From positions 248,001 to 312,000 of the forward strand of contig NZ_FUZQ01000002.1 of NCBI RefSeq assembly GCF_900167525.1: a stretch of 64,000 bases of DNA. Reading direction: 5' to 3'. The notes under the pieces are model-generated. The model made no database searches. It was given only the letters and a program-made list of their open reading frames with translations, and was not told the DNA's origin. Position 1 is the first letter of the stretch. Each line of letters begins with the position of its first letter. The stretch comes from Krasilnikoviella flava (GTDB lineage Bacteria; Actinomycetota; Actinomycetes; Actinomycetales; Cellulomonadaceae). Shown here in pieces: positions 52,889 to 61,745 of this stretch. Position numbers and translations under genes: made by a program.

Positions 52889-53565
52889 TGGCTGCAGGGC
52901 AGCGCACCGGCGCCCCCCAGGGCGCCAACGAGTCCAACAAGACCGACGGCCGCCGCGGCGGCGGTGGCGGTCGTCGTGACGACCGCCGCGGCGGTGGCCG
53001 CGACCAGGCCGACAAGAACGCCTTCGTCGAGCGCGTGGTGACGATCAACCGCGTCTCGAAGGTCGTCAAGGGCGGTCGTCGCTTCAGCTTCACCGCGCTG
53101 GTCGTGGTGGGCGACGGCGACGGCACCGTCGGTGTCGGCTACGGCAAGGCCAAGGAGGTGCCCGCGGCGATCGCCAAGGGTGTCGAGGAGGCGAAGAAGA
53201 ACTTCTTCCGCGTCCCGCGCATCCAGGGCACCATCCCTCACCCCATCCAGGGTGAGGAGGCCGCCGGCGTCGTGTTCCTGCGTCCGGCCTCGCCGGGTAC
53301 CGGTGTGATCGCCGGTGGTCCGGTGCGCGCCGTGCTGGAGTGCGCCGGCATTCACGACGTGCTGAGCAAGTCGCTCGGTTCGTCGAACTCGATCAACATC
53401 GTGCACGCGACCGTCGCGGCCCTCAAGGGCCTCGAGGAGCCGGCGGCCGTGGCCGCCCGCCGTGGTCTGCCGCTCGAGGACGTGGCTCCGGCCGCGCTCC
53501 TGCGTGCGCAGGCTGCCGGACTTGCCGCCAAGGCGGAGAAGGCCGGCGAGAAGGTGGGTGCGTGA
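52888..53565 (+). CDS. rpsE: 30S ribosomal protein S5
   Basis: The 225-residue S5 affects decoding accuracy. The double-stranded-RNA-binding domain ([20 protein letters not shown]) and the C-terminal domain ([39 protein letters not shown]) are canonical. About 40 N-terminal residues ([20 protein letters not shown] and following RGGGRDQ) are an Arg/Gly-rich extension relative to E. coli. Its stop overlaps rpmD by one base. Confidence 0.97.
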   Translation: MAAGQRTGAPQGANESNKTDGRRGGGGGRRDDRRGGGRDQADKNAFVERVVTINRVSKVVKGGRRFSFTALVVVGDGDGTVGVGYGKAKEVPAAIAKGVEEAKKNFFRVPRIQGTIPHPIQGEEAAGVVFLRPASPGTGVIAGGPVRAVLECAGIHDVLSKSLGSSNSINIVHATVAALKGLEEPAAVAARRGLPLEDVAPAALLRAQAAGLAAKAEKAGEKVGA

Positions 53566-53747
53566 TGCCTCGACTGAAGGTCACCCAGGTCAAGTCCGCC
53601 ATCGGCGGCAAGCAGAACCAGCGTGACACGCTGCGGACCCTCGGCCTCAAGCGGATCGGCGACACCGCCGTGAAGGAGGACCGTCCGGAGATCCGTGGCA
53701 TGGTCACCACGGTGGCGCACCTCGTCACCGTCGAGGAGGTCGAGTGA
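53565..53747 (+). CDS. rpmD: 50S ribosomal protein L30
   Basis: The 60-residue L30 contacts 5S/23S rRNA. The sequence [20 protein letters not shown] then [18 protein letters not shown] is diagnostic. It is coupled to rpsE by TGATG and overlaps or abuts rplO. Confidence 0.97.
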   Translation: MPRLKVTQVKSAIGGKQNQRDTLRTLGLKRIGDTAVKEDRPEIRGMVTTVAHLVTVEEVE

Positions 53748-53749
53748 TC

Positions 53750-54214
53750 ATGGCCGACAACACCGAGAAGTCGCAGCCGCTCAAGATGCACCACCTGCGT
53801 CCGGCCGACGGCGCCAAGACCGCCAGGACCCGTGTGGGTCGCGGTGAGGCGTCGAAGGGCAAGACGGCGGGTCGAGGCACCAAGGGTACGAAGGCTCGCT
53901 ACCAGGTTCCCGAGCGCTTCGAGGGCGGGCAGATGCCTCTGCACATGCGCCTCCCGAAGCTCCGCGGGTTCAAGAACCCGTTCCGCGTCGAGTACCAGGT
54001 CGTCAACCTGGACAAGCTCGCTGCGCTGTACCCCGAGGGTGGCTCCGTCACCGTCGAGGGCCTCGTCGCCAAGGGCGCGGTCCGCAAGGGTCAGCTGGTG
54101 AAGGTGCTCGGCACGGGCGAGATCACCGTCAAGCTGGACGTCACGGTCGACCGCGTCTCCGGCTCCGCCAAGGACAAGATCCTGGCGGCCGGCGGCACGG
54201 TCTCCGAGGACTGA
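53750..54214 (+). CDS. rplO: 50S ribosomal protein L15
   Basis: The 154-residue L15 is a late assembly protein. Segments seen are [40 protein letters not shown] and [20 protein letters not shown]. The ATG at 53750 is 10 bp after GAGGAGG; a GTG at 53744 overlapping rpmD is the alternative. A hairpin 11 bp after the stop closes the spc-type group. Confidence 0.97.
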   Translation: MADNTEKSQPLKMHHLRPADGAKTARTRVGRGEASKGKTAGRGTKGTKARYQVPERFEGGQMPLHMRLPKLRGFKNPFRVEYQVVNLDKLAALYPEGGSVTVEGLVAKGAVRKGQLVKVLGTGEITVKLDVTVDRVSGSAKDKILAAGGTVSED

Positions 54215-54224
54215 CATCCGCATC

Positions 54225-54256
54225 AGGGCCGGCGGCGCACACGCGCTGCCGGCCCT
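54225..54256 (+). terminator. Intrinsic terminator after rplO
   Basis: AGGGCCGGC pairs with GCCGGCCCT, with an inner GCGC/GCGC stem around ACAC. It lies at the start of the 310-bp gap before secY, implying that secY-adk-map have their own promoter. Confidence 0.75.
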
Positions 54257-54306
54257 GTGTGCTCCCGGCGTGTTCCGGCAGGCCAAGCCGCCGAGGCGGC
54301 GTGTGG

Positions 54307-54336
54307 TCTGGATCACTGGTCCCGGGCACGTAGAAT
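54307..54336 (+). promoter_or_regulatory. Candidate promoter of secY-adk-map
   Basis: TAGAAT at 54331-54336 is a good -10 hexamer. The -35 candidate TCTGGA lies 18 bp upstream and is weak. The rest of the 310-bp gap holds the rplO terminator and a leader of about 180 nt with no visible gene. Confidence 0.5.
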
Positions 54337-54524
54337 CCGTCACGGTCCGCGCCACGCGTCCGGAGATCCGGCCGCACGGCGAGCCCGGGGTCCCATCCGG
54401 CCGGACCGACGACCGAGTCGGCGTGACGGCGGCGTGGCCCACGGGCCTCGACGTCGGGAGCTCGCGCCACACCTCGCCGGTCCCCGGCGACACGACAACC
54501 CGCCGCGGCGGGCCAGGAGGATAG

Positions 54525-55823
54525 GTGCTCAGCGCATTCGGCCGGGCTTTCCGGACACCGGACCTGCGGCGCAAGCTGCTGTTCACGATCGCGATCATGG
54601 CGCTCTTCCGGGTGGGGTCGCTCGTGCCCACACCCGGTGTCGACTACGGCAACGTCCAGCAGTGCGTCGCGGCCCTCGAGGGCAGCACCTCGCTGCTCGG
54701 CCTCGTCAACGTCTTCAGCGGTGGTGCGCTGCTGCAGCTGTCGATCTTCGCGCTCGGCATCATGCCGTACATCACGGCGAGCATCATCGTGCAGCTGCTG
54801 CGCGTGGTCATCCCGCGCTTCGAGGCCCTGCACAAGGAGGGCCAGTCGGGGCAGTCGAAGCTGACGCAGTACACGCGCTACCTGACGATCGCCCTCGCGA
54901 TCCTGCAGTCGACGACGATCATCACCACCGCCCGCACGGGGATGCTCTTCCAGGGTTGCCCCGTCGACGTGATCGCGGACGACAGCTTCATGACGGCCAC
55001 GCTGATGGTCATCACCATGACGGCCGGTACCGGCCTCGTCATGTGGCTCGGCGAGATGATCACCGAGCGCGGCGTCGGCAACGGCATGTCGCTGCTGATC
55101 TTCACCTCGATCGCGGCGAGCTTCCCGTCGGCCCTGTGGTCCATCGCAGGCGGCTCGAACGGCCCCCTGAACTTCATCGTGATGATCCTGGTCATCGTGC
55201 TCGTCGTCGGGCTGGTCGTGTTCGTCGAGCAGTCCCAGCGCCGCATCCCGGTGCAGTACGCGAAGCGCATGGTGGGGCGTCGTATGTACGGCGGCACCAG
55301 CACCTACATCCCGATCAAGATCAACATGGCCGGTGTCATCCCGGTCATCTTCGCTGCGTCGATCCTCGCTATCCCGGGCCTGATCGCCCAGTTCGGCGAG
55401 CCGACCGCGGGCTGGGTCGTGTGGATCTCGGACAACCTGGTCCAGCAGTCCGACCCGCTGTACATCGTGCTGTACGTGCTGATGGTCATCTTCTTCGCGT
55501 TCTTCTACACGTCGATCACGTTCAACCCGGACGAGGTCGCGGACAACATGAAGAAGTACGGCGGCTTCATCCCGGGCATCCGTGCCGGCCGGCCGACCGC
55601 CGAGTACCTCGACTACGTGATCACCCGGATCACCGCCGCGGGTTCGGTCTACCTGGCGATCGTGGCGCTCATCCCCACGATCGTGCTCGTGGTGCTGGGA
55701 GTCACCACGAACATCCCGTTCGGTGGAACGTCGATCCTCATCATCGTGGGCGTCGGGCTCGAGACCGTGAAGCAGATCGACTCCCAGCTCCAGCAGCGTC
55801 ATTACGAAGGGTTCCTCCGTTGA
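54525..55823 (+). CDS. secY: Preprotein translocase subunit SecY
   Basis: The 432-residue channel subunit has ten transmembrane helices. Conserved segments include GVDYGNVQQC after helix 1, FALGIMPYITASIIVQLL in helix 2, GNGMSLLIFTSI, and TSITFNPDEVADNMKKYGGF near helix 8. It forms the SecYEG pore with the SecE encoded at 20095. Start is the GTG after CCAGGAGGATAG. Its TGA overlaps the TTG of adk. Confidence 0.98.
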   Translation: MLSAFGRAFRTPDLRRKLLFTIAIMALFRVGSLVPTPGVDYGNVQQCVAALEGSTSLLGLVNVFSGGALLQLSIFALGIMPYITASIIVQLLRVVIPRFEALHKEGQSGQSKLTQYTRYLTIALAILQSTTIITTARTGMLFQGCPVDVIADDSFMTATLMVITMTAGTGLVMWLGEMITERGVGNGMSLLIFTSIAASFPSALWSIAGGSNGPLNFIVMILVIVLVVGLVVFVEQSQRRIPVQYAKRMVGRRMYGGTSTYIPIKINMAGVIPVIFAASILAIPGLIAQFGEPTAGWVVWISDNLVQQSDPLYIVLYVLMVIFFAFFYTSITFNPDEVADNMKKYGGFIPGIRAGRPTAEYLDYVITRITAAGSVYLAIVALIPTIVLVVLGVTTNIPFGGTSILIIVGVGLETVKQIDSQLQQRHYEGFLR

Positions 55824-56482
55824 CCGAGACGAACGAAGGCGGCAGCACCGCTGTCACGCCGACCACCCGCCGCGAGCTCCACGGCGCCCCCAGCGCCGAG
55901 GCGCGGGTGACGCGCCTGGTGATCATGGGGCCGCAGGGTGCGGGCAAGGGCACGCAGGCGGCGCGACTGGCCGAGCTCTTCGGCATCCCCGCCATCTCGA
56001 CGGGCGACATCTTCCGCGCGAACATCAAGGGCGGCACGGAGCTCGGCAAGCTTGCGCAGGAGTACAGCGCGAAGGGTGACCTCGTCCCCGACGAGGTCAC
56101 CGACGAGATGGTGCGCTCCCGGCTCGGCGAGGACGACGTGAAGGGCGGGTTCCTGCTCGACGGGTATCCGCGCAACGCGCACCAGGTCGAGGCGCTCGAC
56201 GGCATCCTGTCCGACCTCGGCTGGGCGCTGGACGGTGTCATCGAGCTCACCGCCGCGCGCGAGGAGCTCCTGGCCCGCATCTCCAAGCGTGCCGAGATCG
56301 AGGGCCGTGAGGACGACACCCCGGACGCGATCGCGCGTCGGCTCGACATCTACGACGAGCAGACCGCGCCCCTGACGGCGGCGTACTCCGAGCGGGGCCT
56401 GCTCGCGCAGGTGGACGGCATCGGAGACGTCTCCGAGGTCACCGAGCGCATCGTCCAGGCGCTGGCCGCCGAGCTCGGCTGA
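55820..56482 (+). CDS. adk: Adenylate kinase
   Basis: Adk interconverts ATP + AMP and 2 ADP. Visible motifs are the P-loop GPQGAGKGTQA, the AMP-binding ISTGDIFRANIKGGTELG, and LDGYPRNAHQVEAL. There is a short LID without zinc Cys, as in other actinobacterial short-form enzymes. Using the TTG at 55820 (overlap with the secY stop, GAAGGG upstream) gives 220 residues with a 29-residue nonconserved leader. A GTG at 55907 gives a canonical 191-residue enzyme and is a serious alternative. Confidence 0.95.
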   Translation: MTETNEGGSTAVTPTTRRELHGAPSAEARVTRLVIMGPQGAGKGTQAARLAELFGIPAISTGDIFRANIKGGTELGKLAQEYSAKGDLVPDEVTDEMVRSRLGEDDVKGGFLLDGYPRNAHQVEALDGILSDLGWALDGVIELTAAREELLARISKRAEIEGREDDTPDAIARRLDIYDEQTAPLTAAYSERGLLAQVDGIGDVSEVTERIVQALAAELG

Positions 56483-56494
56483 GGCGCCGGCGAG

Positions 56495-57379
56495 ATGATC
56501 TTCGGTTCGCGCGAGCGCGTCGAGCTCAAGACGCCCGAGCAGGTGCGCGTCATGCGACGCGCCGGCCTGGTCGTCGCGTCGGCGCTGGACGCGGTGCGCG
56601 CGGCGGCCCGCCCGGGCATGACCACGGCCGACCTCGACGTGGTCGCGGCGCGGGCCATCGCGGACGCCGGTGCGACCCCGTCCTTCCTCGGCTACGAGGG
56701 CTACCCGGCGACGGTCTGCGTCTCGGTGTCGGAGGAGGTGATCCACGGCATCCCCGGCGCGCGCGTGCTCCAGGTCGGTGACGTCGTCTCCGTCGACTGC
56801 GGCGCGATCGTCGACGGCTGGCACGGCGACTCCGCGATCAGCCTGGTGCTGGGCGCGGACGGCGCGCTGGACGTGGACGGCGCCGCGGAGCCCGACGGCG
56901 TCGACACCGCGGACCTCGACCTCGTCCGCGCCACGCGCACGGCCATGTGGGCGGGGATCGCGGCGCTGGCCGGGGGCAAGCGGCTGAACGACGTCGGCAC
57001 GGCGGTCGAGGCGGCCGTCGAGCTGGCCGGCGGGGTCTCCGGCGTCGAGTACGGCATCGTCGAGGACTACGTGGGGCACGGCATCGGCACCGCGATGCAC
57101 CAGCCGCCCGACGTCGTGAACTTCCGGACCTCGGACCGCGGCCCGCGGCTCCGGCCGGGCATGTGCTTGGCGATCGAGCCGATGATCACACGGGGGAGCG
57201 GTGCCACCCGGGTGCTCGAGGACGACTGGACGGTCGTGACGCAGGACGGGTCGCGGGCCGCGCACTGGGAGCACACGGTGGCCATCCTCGAGGGCGGGAT
57301 CAGCGTGCTGACCGCCGCCGACGGAGGCCGTGCGGGGCTCGCCCCGTTCGAGATCGAACCCGTGACCATCGACACCTGA
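56495..57379 (+). CDS. map: Methionine aminopeptidase, type I
   Basis: The 294-residue enzyme removes initiator Met. The metal ligands are in VDCGAIVDGWHGDSA (two Asp), GHGIGT (His), IEPM (Glu) and HWEHT (Glu), and HGIP precedes the first. A hydrophilic insertion of about 20 residues (GADGALDVDGAAEPDGVDTA) follows the first Asp block. It lies 12 bp after adk, in the secY-adk-map arrangement. Confidence 0.97.
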   Translation: MIFGSRERVELKTPEQVRVMRRAGLVVASALDAVRAAARPGMTTADLDVVAARAIADAGATPSFLGYEGYPATVCVSVSEEVIHGIPGARVLQVGDVVSVDCGAIVDGWHGDSAISLVLGADGALDVDGAAEPDGVDTADLDLVRATRTAMWAGIAALAGGKRLNDVGTAVEAAVELAGGVSGVEYGIVEDYVGHGIGTAMHQPPDVVNFRTSDRGPRLRPGMCLAIEPMITRGSGATRVLEDDWTVVTQDGSRAAHWEHTVAILEGGISVLTAADGGRAGLAPFEIEPVTIDT

Positions 57380-57386
57380 CGGTCTG

Positions 57387-57416
57387 TTCGCAGCCCCTGG
57401 TGTGATGGAGTACGAT
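57387..57416 (+). promoter_or_regulatory. Candidate promoter of infA-rpmJ-rpsM-rpsK-rpoA-rplQ
   Basis: TTCGCA and TACGAT are separated by 18 bp in the 226-bp gap between map and infA. It would give a leader of about 180 nt. The hexamers are plausible, but no experimental support can be read from the sequence. Confidence 0.5.
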
Positions 57417-57605
57417 GGTCTGTCGGGTGTAGTCCGTTCGGCAGTTCCTCGATGCATGCGCGAGTTGGTGGCGCTGCAGACCAGCACCGGTGCGACGCAA
57501 GCGTCGGCCGGTCGGGACGAGGGTGAGCAGGCGGCACGCACGACATCCGGACCTCCGTCACGCTGCTGACGGGCGCCCGGGGCCAGACGAGAGTTAGCGG
57601 AGGAC

Positions 57606-57827
57606 ATGGCAAAGAAGGACGGCGTCATCGAGATCGAGGGCAGCGTGGTCGAGGCCCTGCCGAACGCGATGTTCCGTGTGGAGCTTGCGAACGGCCACAA
57701 GGTCCTCGCGCACATCTCGGGCAAGATGCGTCAGCACTACATCCGGATCCTCCCGGAGGACCGTGTCGTGGTCGAGCTCAGCCCGTACGACCTGTCCCGC
57801 GGTCGGATCGTCTACCGCTACAAGTAA
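57606..57827 (+). CDS. infA: Translation initiation factor IF-1
   Basis: The 73-residue single OB-fold protein occupies the A site of the 30S during initiation. It reads [20 protein letters not shown] then [20 protein letters not shown], standard for IF-1. The ATG follows AGCGGAGGAC. rpmJ lies 70 bp downstream. Confidence 0.98.
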   Translation: MAKKDGVIEIEGSVVEALPNAMFRVELANGHKVLAHISGKMRQHYIRILPEDRVVVELSPYDLSRGRIVYRYK

Positions 57828-57897
57828 CCCCCACCCCATCGAGCGCCGTCGTGGCGCCGGCACCCGCCGGCGTGCGTACGGCGGCGGAGGAACACTG

Positions 57898-58011
57898 ATG
57901 AAGGTCAAGCCGAGCGTCAAGAAGATCTGCGACAAGTGCAAGGTGATCCGCCGGCACGGTCGCGTCATGGTGATCTGCGAGAACCTGCGCCACAAGCAGC
58001 GCCAGGGCTGA
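57898..58011 (+). CDS. rpmJ: 50S ribosomal protein L36, zinc-binding type
   Basis: The 37-residue protein has the zinc ligands CDKC, the Cys in [11 protein letters not shown] and a following His. The start follows GGCGGAGG. Zinc-type L36 often has a zinc-free duplicate elsewhere; none is seen here. It lies between infA and rpsM as expected. Confidence 0.97.
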   Translation: MKVKPSVKKICDKCKVIRRHGRVMVICENLRHKQRQG

Positions 58012-58178
58012 TCGCAGCCACCTGCTGACGGCACGCGCTCGCCGTCGGACACAGCGCACCACCACGAACCTGCCCCCTCGGGGGCGGGGGAACCCTCGGT
58101 CCAGGGGCCGAGGCCCGCGATTCTCGCGGGAGGGCGGTGCGGCAGACCTCTGGAAGAAGTACAGGAGCCGGAAGGCAC

Positions 58179-58553
58179 ATGGCACGTCTGATCGGCGTCG
58201 ACCTCCCCCGCGACAAGCGGCTCGAGGTTGCGCTCACTTACATCTACGGCGTCGGCCGTACCCGCGCCCAGCAGACGCTGGCCGCGACCGGGGTCGACCC
58301 GGACCTGCGGGTCAAGGACCTCGGTGACGACCAGCTCGTCGCCCTGCGTGACTACCTGGAGGGCAACTTCCAGCTCGAGGGCGACCTGCGCCGCGAGGTC
58401 GCTGCCGACATCCGCCGCAAGGTCGAGATCGGCACCTACCAGGGCCTGCGTCACCGCCGCGGCCTCCCGGTGCGCGGTCAGCGCACCAAGACCAACGCGC
58501 GTACCCGCAAGGGTCCGAAGCGCACCGTGGCGGGCAAGAAGAAGGCCCGCTGA
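58179..58553 (+). CDS. rpsM: 30S ribosomal protein S13
   Basis: The 124-residue S13 contacts P-site tRNA and the 50S head bridge. Conserved segments are [40 protein letters not shown] and [22 protein letters not shown] precedes the ATG at 58179. The 167-bp gap before it contains a short perfect hairpin (CCCGCGA-TTC-TCGCGGG, 58114-58130). Confidence 0.98.
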   Translation: MARLIGVDLPRDKRLEVALTYIYGVGRTRAQQTLAATGVDPDLRVKDLGDDQLVALRDYLEGNFQLEGDLRREVAADIRRKVEIGTYQGLRHRRGLPVRGQRTKTNARTRKGPKRTVAGKKKAR

Positions 58554-58627
58554 TAGCAGTCCGTGGTGCGGCCGGCTCTCCGAGCTGAGCCGCCCCGGTC
58601 CGATCAGACCAGGAGATCAGAGAACAC

Positions 58628-59032
58628 ATGCCTCCCAAGACTCGTGCCACGGCCGCGCGCAAGCCGCGCCGCAAGGACAAGAAGAACGTCCCGCTCGGCC
58701 AGGCCCACATCAAGAGCACCTTCAACAACACGATCGTCTCGATCACCGACCCGTCGGGCGCCGTGATCGCGTGGGCGTCCGCCGGCCACGTCGGCTTCAA
58801 GGGCTCCCGCAAGTCCACGCCGTACGCCGCGCAGCTGGCCGCCGAGTCGGCAGCCCGTCGCGCCCAGGAGCACGGTGTCAAGAAGGTCGACGTCTTCGTC
58901 AAGGGCCCGGGCTCCGGTCGTGAGACCGCGATCCGCTCCCTGCAGGCGACCGGCCTCGAGGTCGGTTCGATCCAGGACGTGACGCCCCAGGCGCACAACG
59001 GCTGCCGCCCCCCGAAGCGCCGCCGCGTCTGA
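58628..59032 (+). CDS. rpsK: 30S ribosomal protein S11
   Basis: The 134-residue S11 shapes the mRNA exit platform. Segments seen are [40 protein letters not shown] and [18 protein letters not shown]. In E. coli rpsD follows, but here rpoA is next after a strong hairpin; rpsD must be elsewhere, as is usual in actinobacteria. Confidence 0.98.
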   Translation: MPPKTRATAARKPRRKDKKNVPLGQAHIKSTFNNTIVSITDPSGAVIAWASAGHVGFKGSRKSTPYAAQLAAESAARRAQEHGVKKVDVFVKGPGSGRETAIRSLQATGLEVGSIQDVTPQAHNGCRPPKRRRV

Positions 59033-59041
59033 CCCTCCCGA

Positions 59042-59088
59042 CGTCGTCGGGCCCCGGGGCCGAGGGATCGGCCCCTGGCCCGACGACG
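59042..59088 (+). terminator. Long hairpin between rpsK and rpoA
   Basis: A 12-bp outer stem (CGTCGTCGGGCC and its complement) contains an inner 8-bp stem (GGGGCCGA-GGGA-TCGGCCCC) with only two unpaired bases on one side and one on the other. It lies in the 163-bp gap before rpoA. It may terminate part of the transcripts or protect the 3' end of the rpsK mRNA. No T-run follows. Confidence 0.6.
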
Positions 59089-59195
59089 CCGCAGGCTGCC
59101 CGGGCGGGTGGACCGAGTCCCACCCGGGGCCGCGAGCTAGCTCTCGCGGATCCGTGATGCGTCATATGGCGGACGCACACTGAAAGGACCTGACC

Positions 59196-60212
59196 GTGCT
59201 CATCGCACAGCGCCCCTCCCTGACCGAAGAGGTCATCTCGGAGTACCGTTCGCGCTTCTCCATCGAGCCGCTCGAGCCGGGCTTCGGCTACACGCTCGGC
59301 AACTCGCTTCGGCGGACCCTGCTGTCGTCCATCCCGGGCGCGGCCGTCACCTCCATCCGCATCGACGGTGTGCTCCACGAGTTCTCCACCGTGCCGGGTG
59401 TCAAGGAAGACGTCACCGAGATCATCCTCAACATCAAGAACCTCGTCGTCTCCTCGGAGAACGACGAGCCTGTCGTGATGTACCTGCGCAAGACGGGCGC
59501 GGGCGTGGTCACCGCCGCGGACATCGTGCCGCCGGCCGGCGTCGAGGTGCACAACCCGGACCTCCACGTCGCGACGCTCAACGACAAGGGCAAGCTCGAG
59601 ATCGAGCTGACCGTCGAGCGCGGTCGCGGCTACGTGTCCGCGGCGCAGAACAAGAACGAGGACGCCGAGATCGGTCGGATCCCTGTCGACTCGATCTACT
59701 CGCCGGTCCTCAAGGTCACCTACAAGGTCGAGGCCACCCGTGTCGAGCAGCGCACGGACTTCGACAAGCTGATCGTCGACGTCGAGTCGAAGGCCGCGAT
59801 CGCTCCCCGCGACGCGCTCGCCTCGGCCGGCAAGACGCTCGTCGAGCTCTTCGGTCTCGCCCGCGAGCTGAACGTCGAGGCCGAGGGCATCGAGATCGGC
59901 CCGTCGCCGACGGACTCCGCGCTGGCCGCGGACCTGGCGCTGCCGATCGAGGAGCTCAACCTCACGATCCGGTCGTACAACTGCCTCAAGCGCGAGGGCA
60001 TCCACCAGGTGGGTGAGCTCGTGGCTCGTAGCGAGGCCGACCTGCTCGACATCCGCAACTTCGGTGCCAAGTCCATCAACGAGGTCAAGGAGAAGCTCGC
60101 CGAGCTGGGCCTCTCGCTGAAGGACTCGCCGCTCGACTTCGACCCGTCCAGCGCCGCGTACTTCAGCGGTGGGGACGACGAGGCCACGTACACGGACGAG
60201 CAGTCGTACTGA
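59196..60212 (+). CDS. rpoA: DNA-directed RNA polymerase subunit alpha
   Basis: The 338-residue alpha subunit has the dimerising N-terminal domain ([40 protein letters not shown]) and the DNA-binding C-terminal domain ([40 protein letters not shown]). Start is GTG after TGAAAGGACC. rplQ follows after 76 bp. Confidence 0.98.
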   Translation: MLIAQRPSLTEEVISEYRSRFSIEPLEPGFGYTLGNSLRRTLLSSIPGAAVTSIRIDGVLHEFSTVPGVKEDVTEIILNIKNLVVSSENDEPVVMYLRKTGAGVVTAADIVPPAGVEVHNPDLHVATLNDKGKLEIELTVERGRGYVSAAQNKNEDAEIGRIPVDSIYSPVLKVTYKVEATRVEQRTDFDKLIVDVESKAAIAPRDALASAGKTLVELFGLARELNVEAEGIEIGPSPTDSALAADLALPIEELNLTIRSYNCLKREGIHQVGELVARSEADLLDIRNFGAKSINEVKEKLAELGLSLKDSPLDFDPSSAAYFSGGDDEATYTDEQSY

Positions 60213-60288
60213 CGCCTCCGCGCCCGCAGCAGCCCGCTCGACCTGACCGGGCCGCGCGGCGCGGAACCACCCTCAAGGAGAACCAGAA

Positions 60289-60810
60289 ATGCCTACCCCC
60301 ACCAAGGGTCCGCGGCTCGGTGGCAGCCCGGCTCACCAGCGACTGATCCTCGCAAACCTGTCGACGTCGCTCTTCGAGCACGGTCGCATCACCACCACGG
60401 AGACGAAGGCGAAGCGCCTGCGCCCCCTGGCCGAGCGCCTCATCACCTTCGCCAAGCGCGGTGACCTGCACGCCCGTCGCCGGGTGCTGACCGTCGTGCG
60501 CGACAAGTCCGTGGTGCACACGCTGTTCACCGAGATCGCCCCGGCCATGGCCGAGCGCAACGGTGGCTACACGCGCATCACCAAGATCGGCAACCGGAAG
60601 GGCGACAACGCGCCCATGGCGGTCATCGAGCTCGTCACCGAGCCGGTGAGCCCGAAGCAGGCCGTCGTCAAGGAGGCCACGAAGGCCGCCGAGAAGGCTG
60701 CCAAGGTCGAGGACGAGGCCGCCGTCGAGGCGACCGAGGAGTCCACCGCCGCCGAGGCCCCCGCCGAGGAGAAGTCGGACGCGAAGGCCGAGGAGTCGAA
60801 GGAGGCCTGA
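60289..60810 (+). CDS. rplQ: 50S ribosomal protein L17
   Basis: The 173-residue L17 has the usual core ([60 protein letters not shown]). A roughly 50-residue Ala/Glu/Lys tail ([19 protein letters not shown]) is absent from E. coli. It is the last gene of the infA-rplQ group; a strong terminator follows. Confidence 0.97.
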   Translation: MPTPTKGPRLGGSPAHQRLILANLSTSLFEHGRITTTETKAKRLRPLAERLITFAKRGDLHARRRVLTVVRDKSVVHTLFTEIAPAMAERNGGYTRITKIGNRKGDNAPMAVIELVTEPVSPKQAVVKEATKAAEKAAKVEDEAAVEATEESTAAEAPAEEKSDAKAEESKEA

Positions 60811-60825
60811 CCTCCTGACATCCCC

Positions 60826-60870
60826 ACGACGGAGCCCCGTGCCACCTCTGGTGGCGCGGGGCTCCGTCGT
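60826..60870 (+). terminator. Intrinsic terminator after rplQ
   Basis: ACGACGGAGCCCCG pairs with its exact complement, and an inner TGCCACC/GGTGGCG stem closes on TCT. The element forms a long hairpin 15 bp after the rplQ stop and 15 bp before the next ATG, ending the ribosomal block. Confidence 0.88.
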
Positions 60871-60885
60871 CCCTACGGTGGAGGC

Positions 60886-61707
60886 ATGACCGCTCGCACC
60901 GCGAGGGCGGGGCCCGTCGGCCCTGTCCCTGTGCCCGCTGCCACCGTGCCCGCCCCTGTGCCCGTCGTCCTCGTGCACGGCTCGCGCACGTCCGCGACGA
61001 TGTGGCGGCGGCAGGTCGCCGCGCTCGGGCGTGGCGGGGTCCCTGCCACGGCGGTGGACCTGCCCGGTCACGGCGGGCGCCGCGAGGAGCCGTTCACGCT
61101 CGACGGCGCGGTGGAGGCGGTGCGGCGCGCCGTGGACGGGGCCGGAGGGCGTGCTCTGGTGGTGGGCCTGTCCCTGGGCGGCTACGTCGCGATCGAGCAC
61201 CGCGCGCGGTACCCCGGGCAGAGCGCGGGCCTCGTAGCCGCGTCGTGCTGCACGACGTCGTCCTCGTGGCTGCGCCCGGCGTGGCTGTCGCTCGCCCGCT
61301 GGATCGAGGCGTGGCCGGACCACGGCGCGCGCCTGAACGACACCTTCGTCCGGCTCGCCCTCGACGCCGAGGGCGTCCGGGACATCGGGGCCGGCGGCTT
61401 CGCCCTGCGCGCGATGACCCAGGTGCTGCGCGAGCTGGGCCCGACCGACACCCTCGGGGCCCTCATGACCGCGCGCAGCCCCGTGTGGATCGTCAACGGC
61501 CGGTACGACCACTTCCGGGCCCAGGAGCGCGCGTTCATGGCCGCGGCCCGCGCGGGCGGCGCCCCGACCCGTCTGGTCGTCGTGCCGCACGCGCGCCACC
61601 TCGTGAGCCTCGACGCGCCCGTGGCGTTCACGCGCGTGCTCCTGGAGGCCGTCGCCGCGACGGCGTGGTCCGAGCGCGACCGTGCGGTCGAGTACGCGTC
61701 GGCCTGA
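60886..61707 (+). CDS. Alpha/beta hydrolase family protein
   Basis: The 273-residue protein has the alpha/beta-hydrolase signature: oxyanion region VLVHGSRTSATMW, nucleophile elbow GLSLGG, acid Asp in NGRYDHFRAQE and catalytic His in HARHLVSLD. An N-terminal Ala/Pro/Val-rich leader of about 25 residues has no recognised role. The substrate cannot be inferred. It starts 15 bp after the rplQ terminator and separates rplQ from truA. Confidence 0.85.
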   Translation: MTARTARAGPVGPVPVPAATVPAPVPVVLVHGSRTSATMWRRQVAALGRGGVPATAVDLPGHGGRREEPFTLDGAVEAVRRAVDGAGGRALVVGLSLGGYVAIEHRARYPGQSAGLVAASCCTTSSSWLRPAWLSLARWIEAWPDHGARLNDTFVRLALDAEGVRDIGAGGFALRAMTQVLRELGPTDTLGALMTARSPVWIVNGRYDHFRAQERAFMAAARAGGAPTRLVVVPHARHLVSLDAPVAFTRVLLEAVAATAWSERDRAVEYASA

Positions 61708-61745
61708 GGGGGGCGTCGGCGCCCCCGGCTCCCGGGCGCCTGGTG

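Noticed and set aside
58179-59195. Missing rpsD between rpsK and rpoA as a deletion
   Set aside because: Actinobacteria usually keep rpsD elsewhere, so its absence here is normal.
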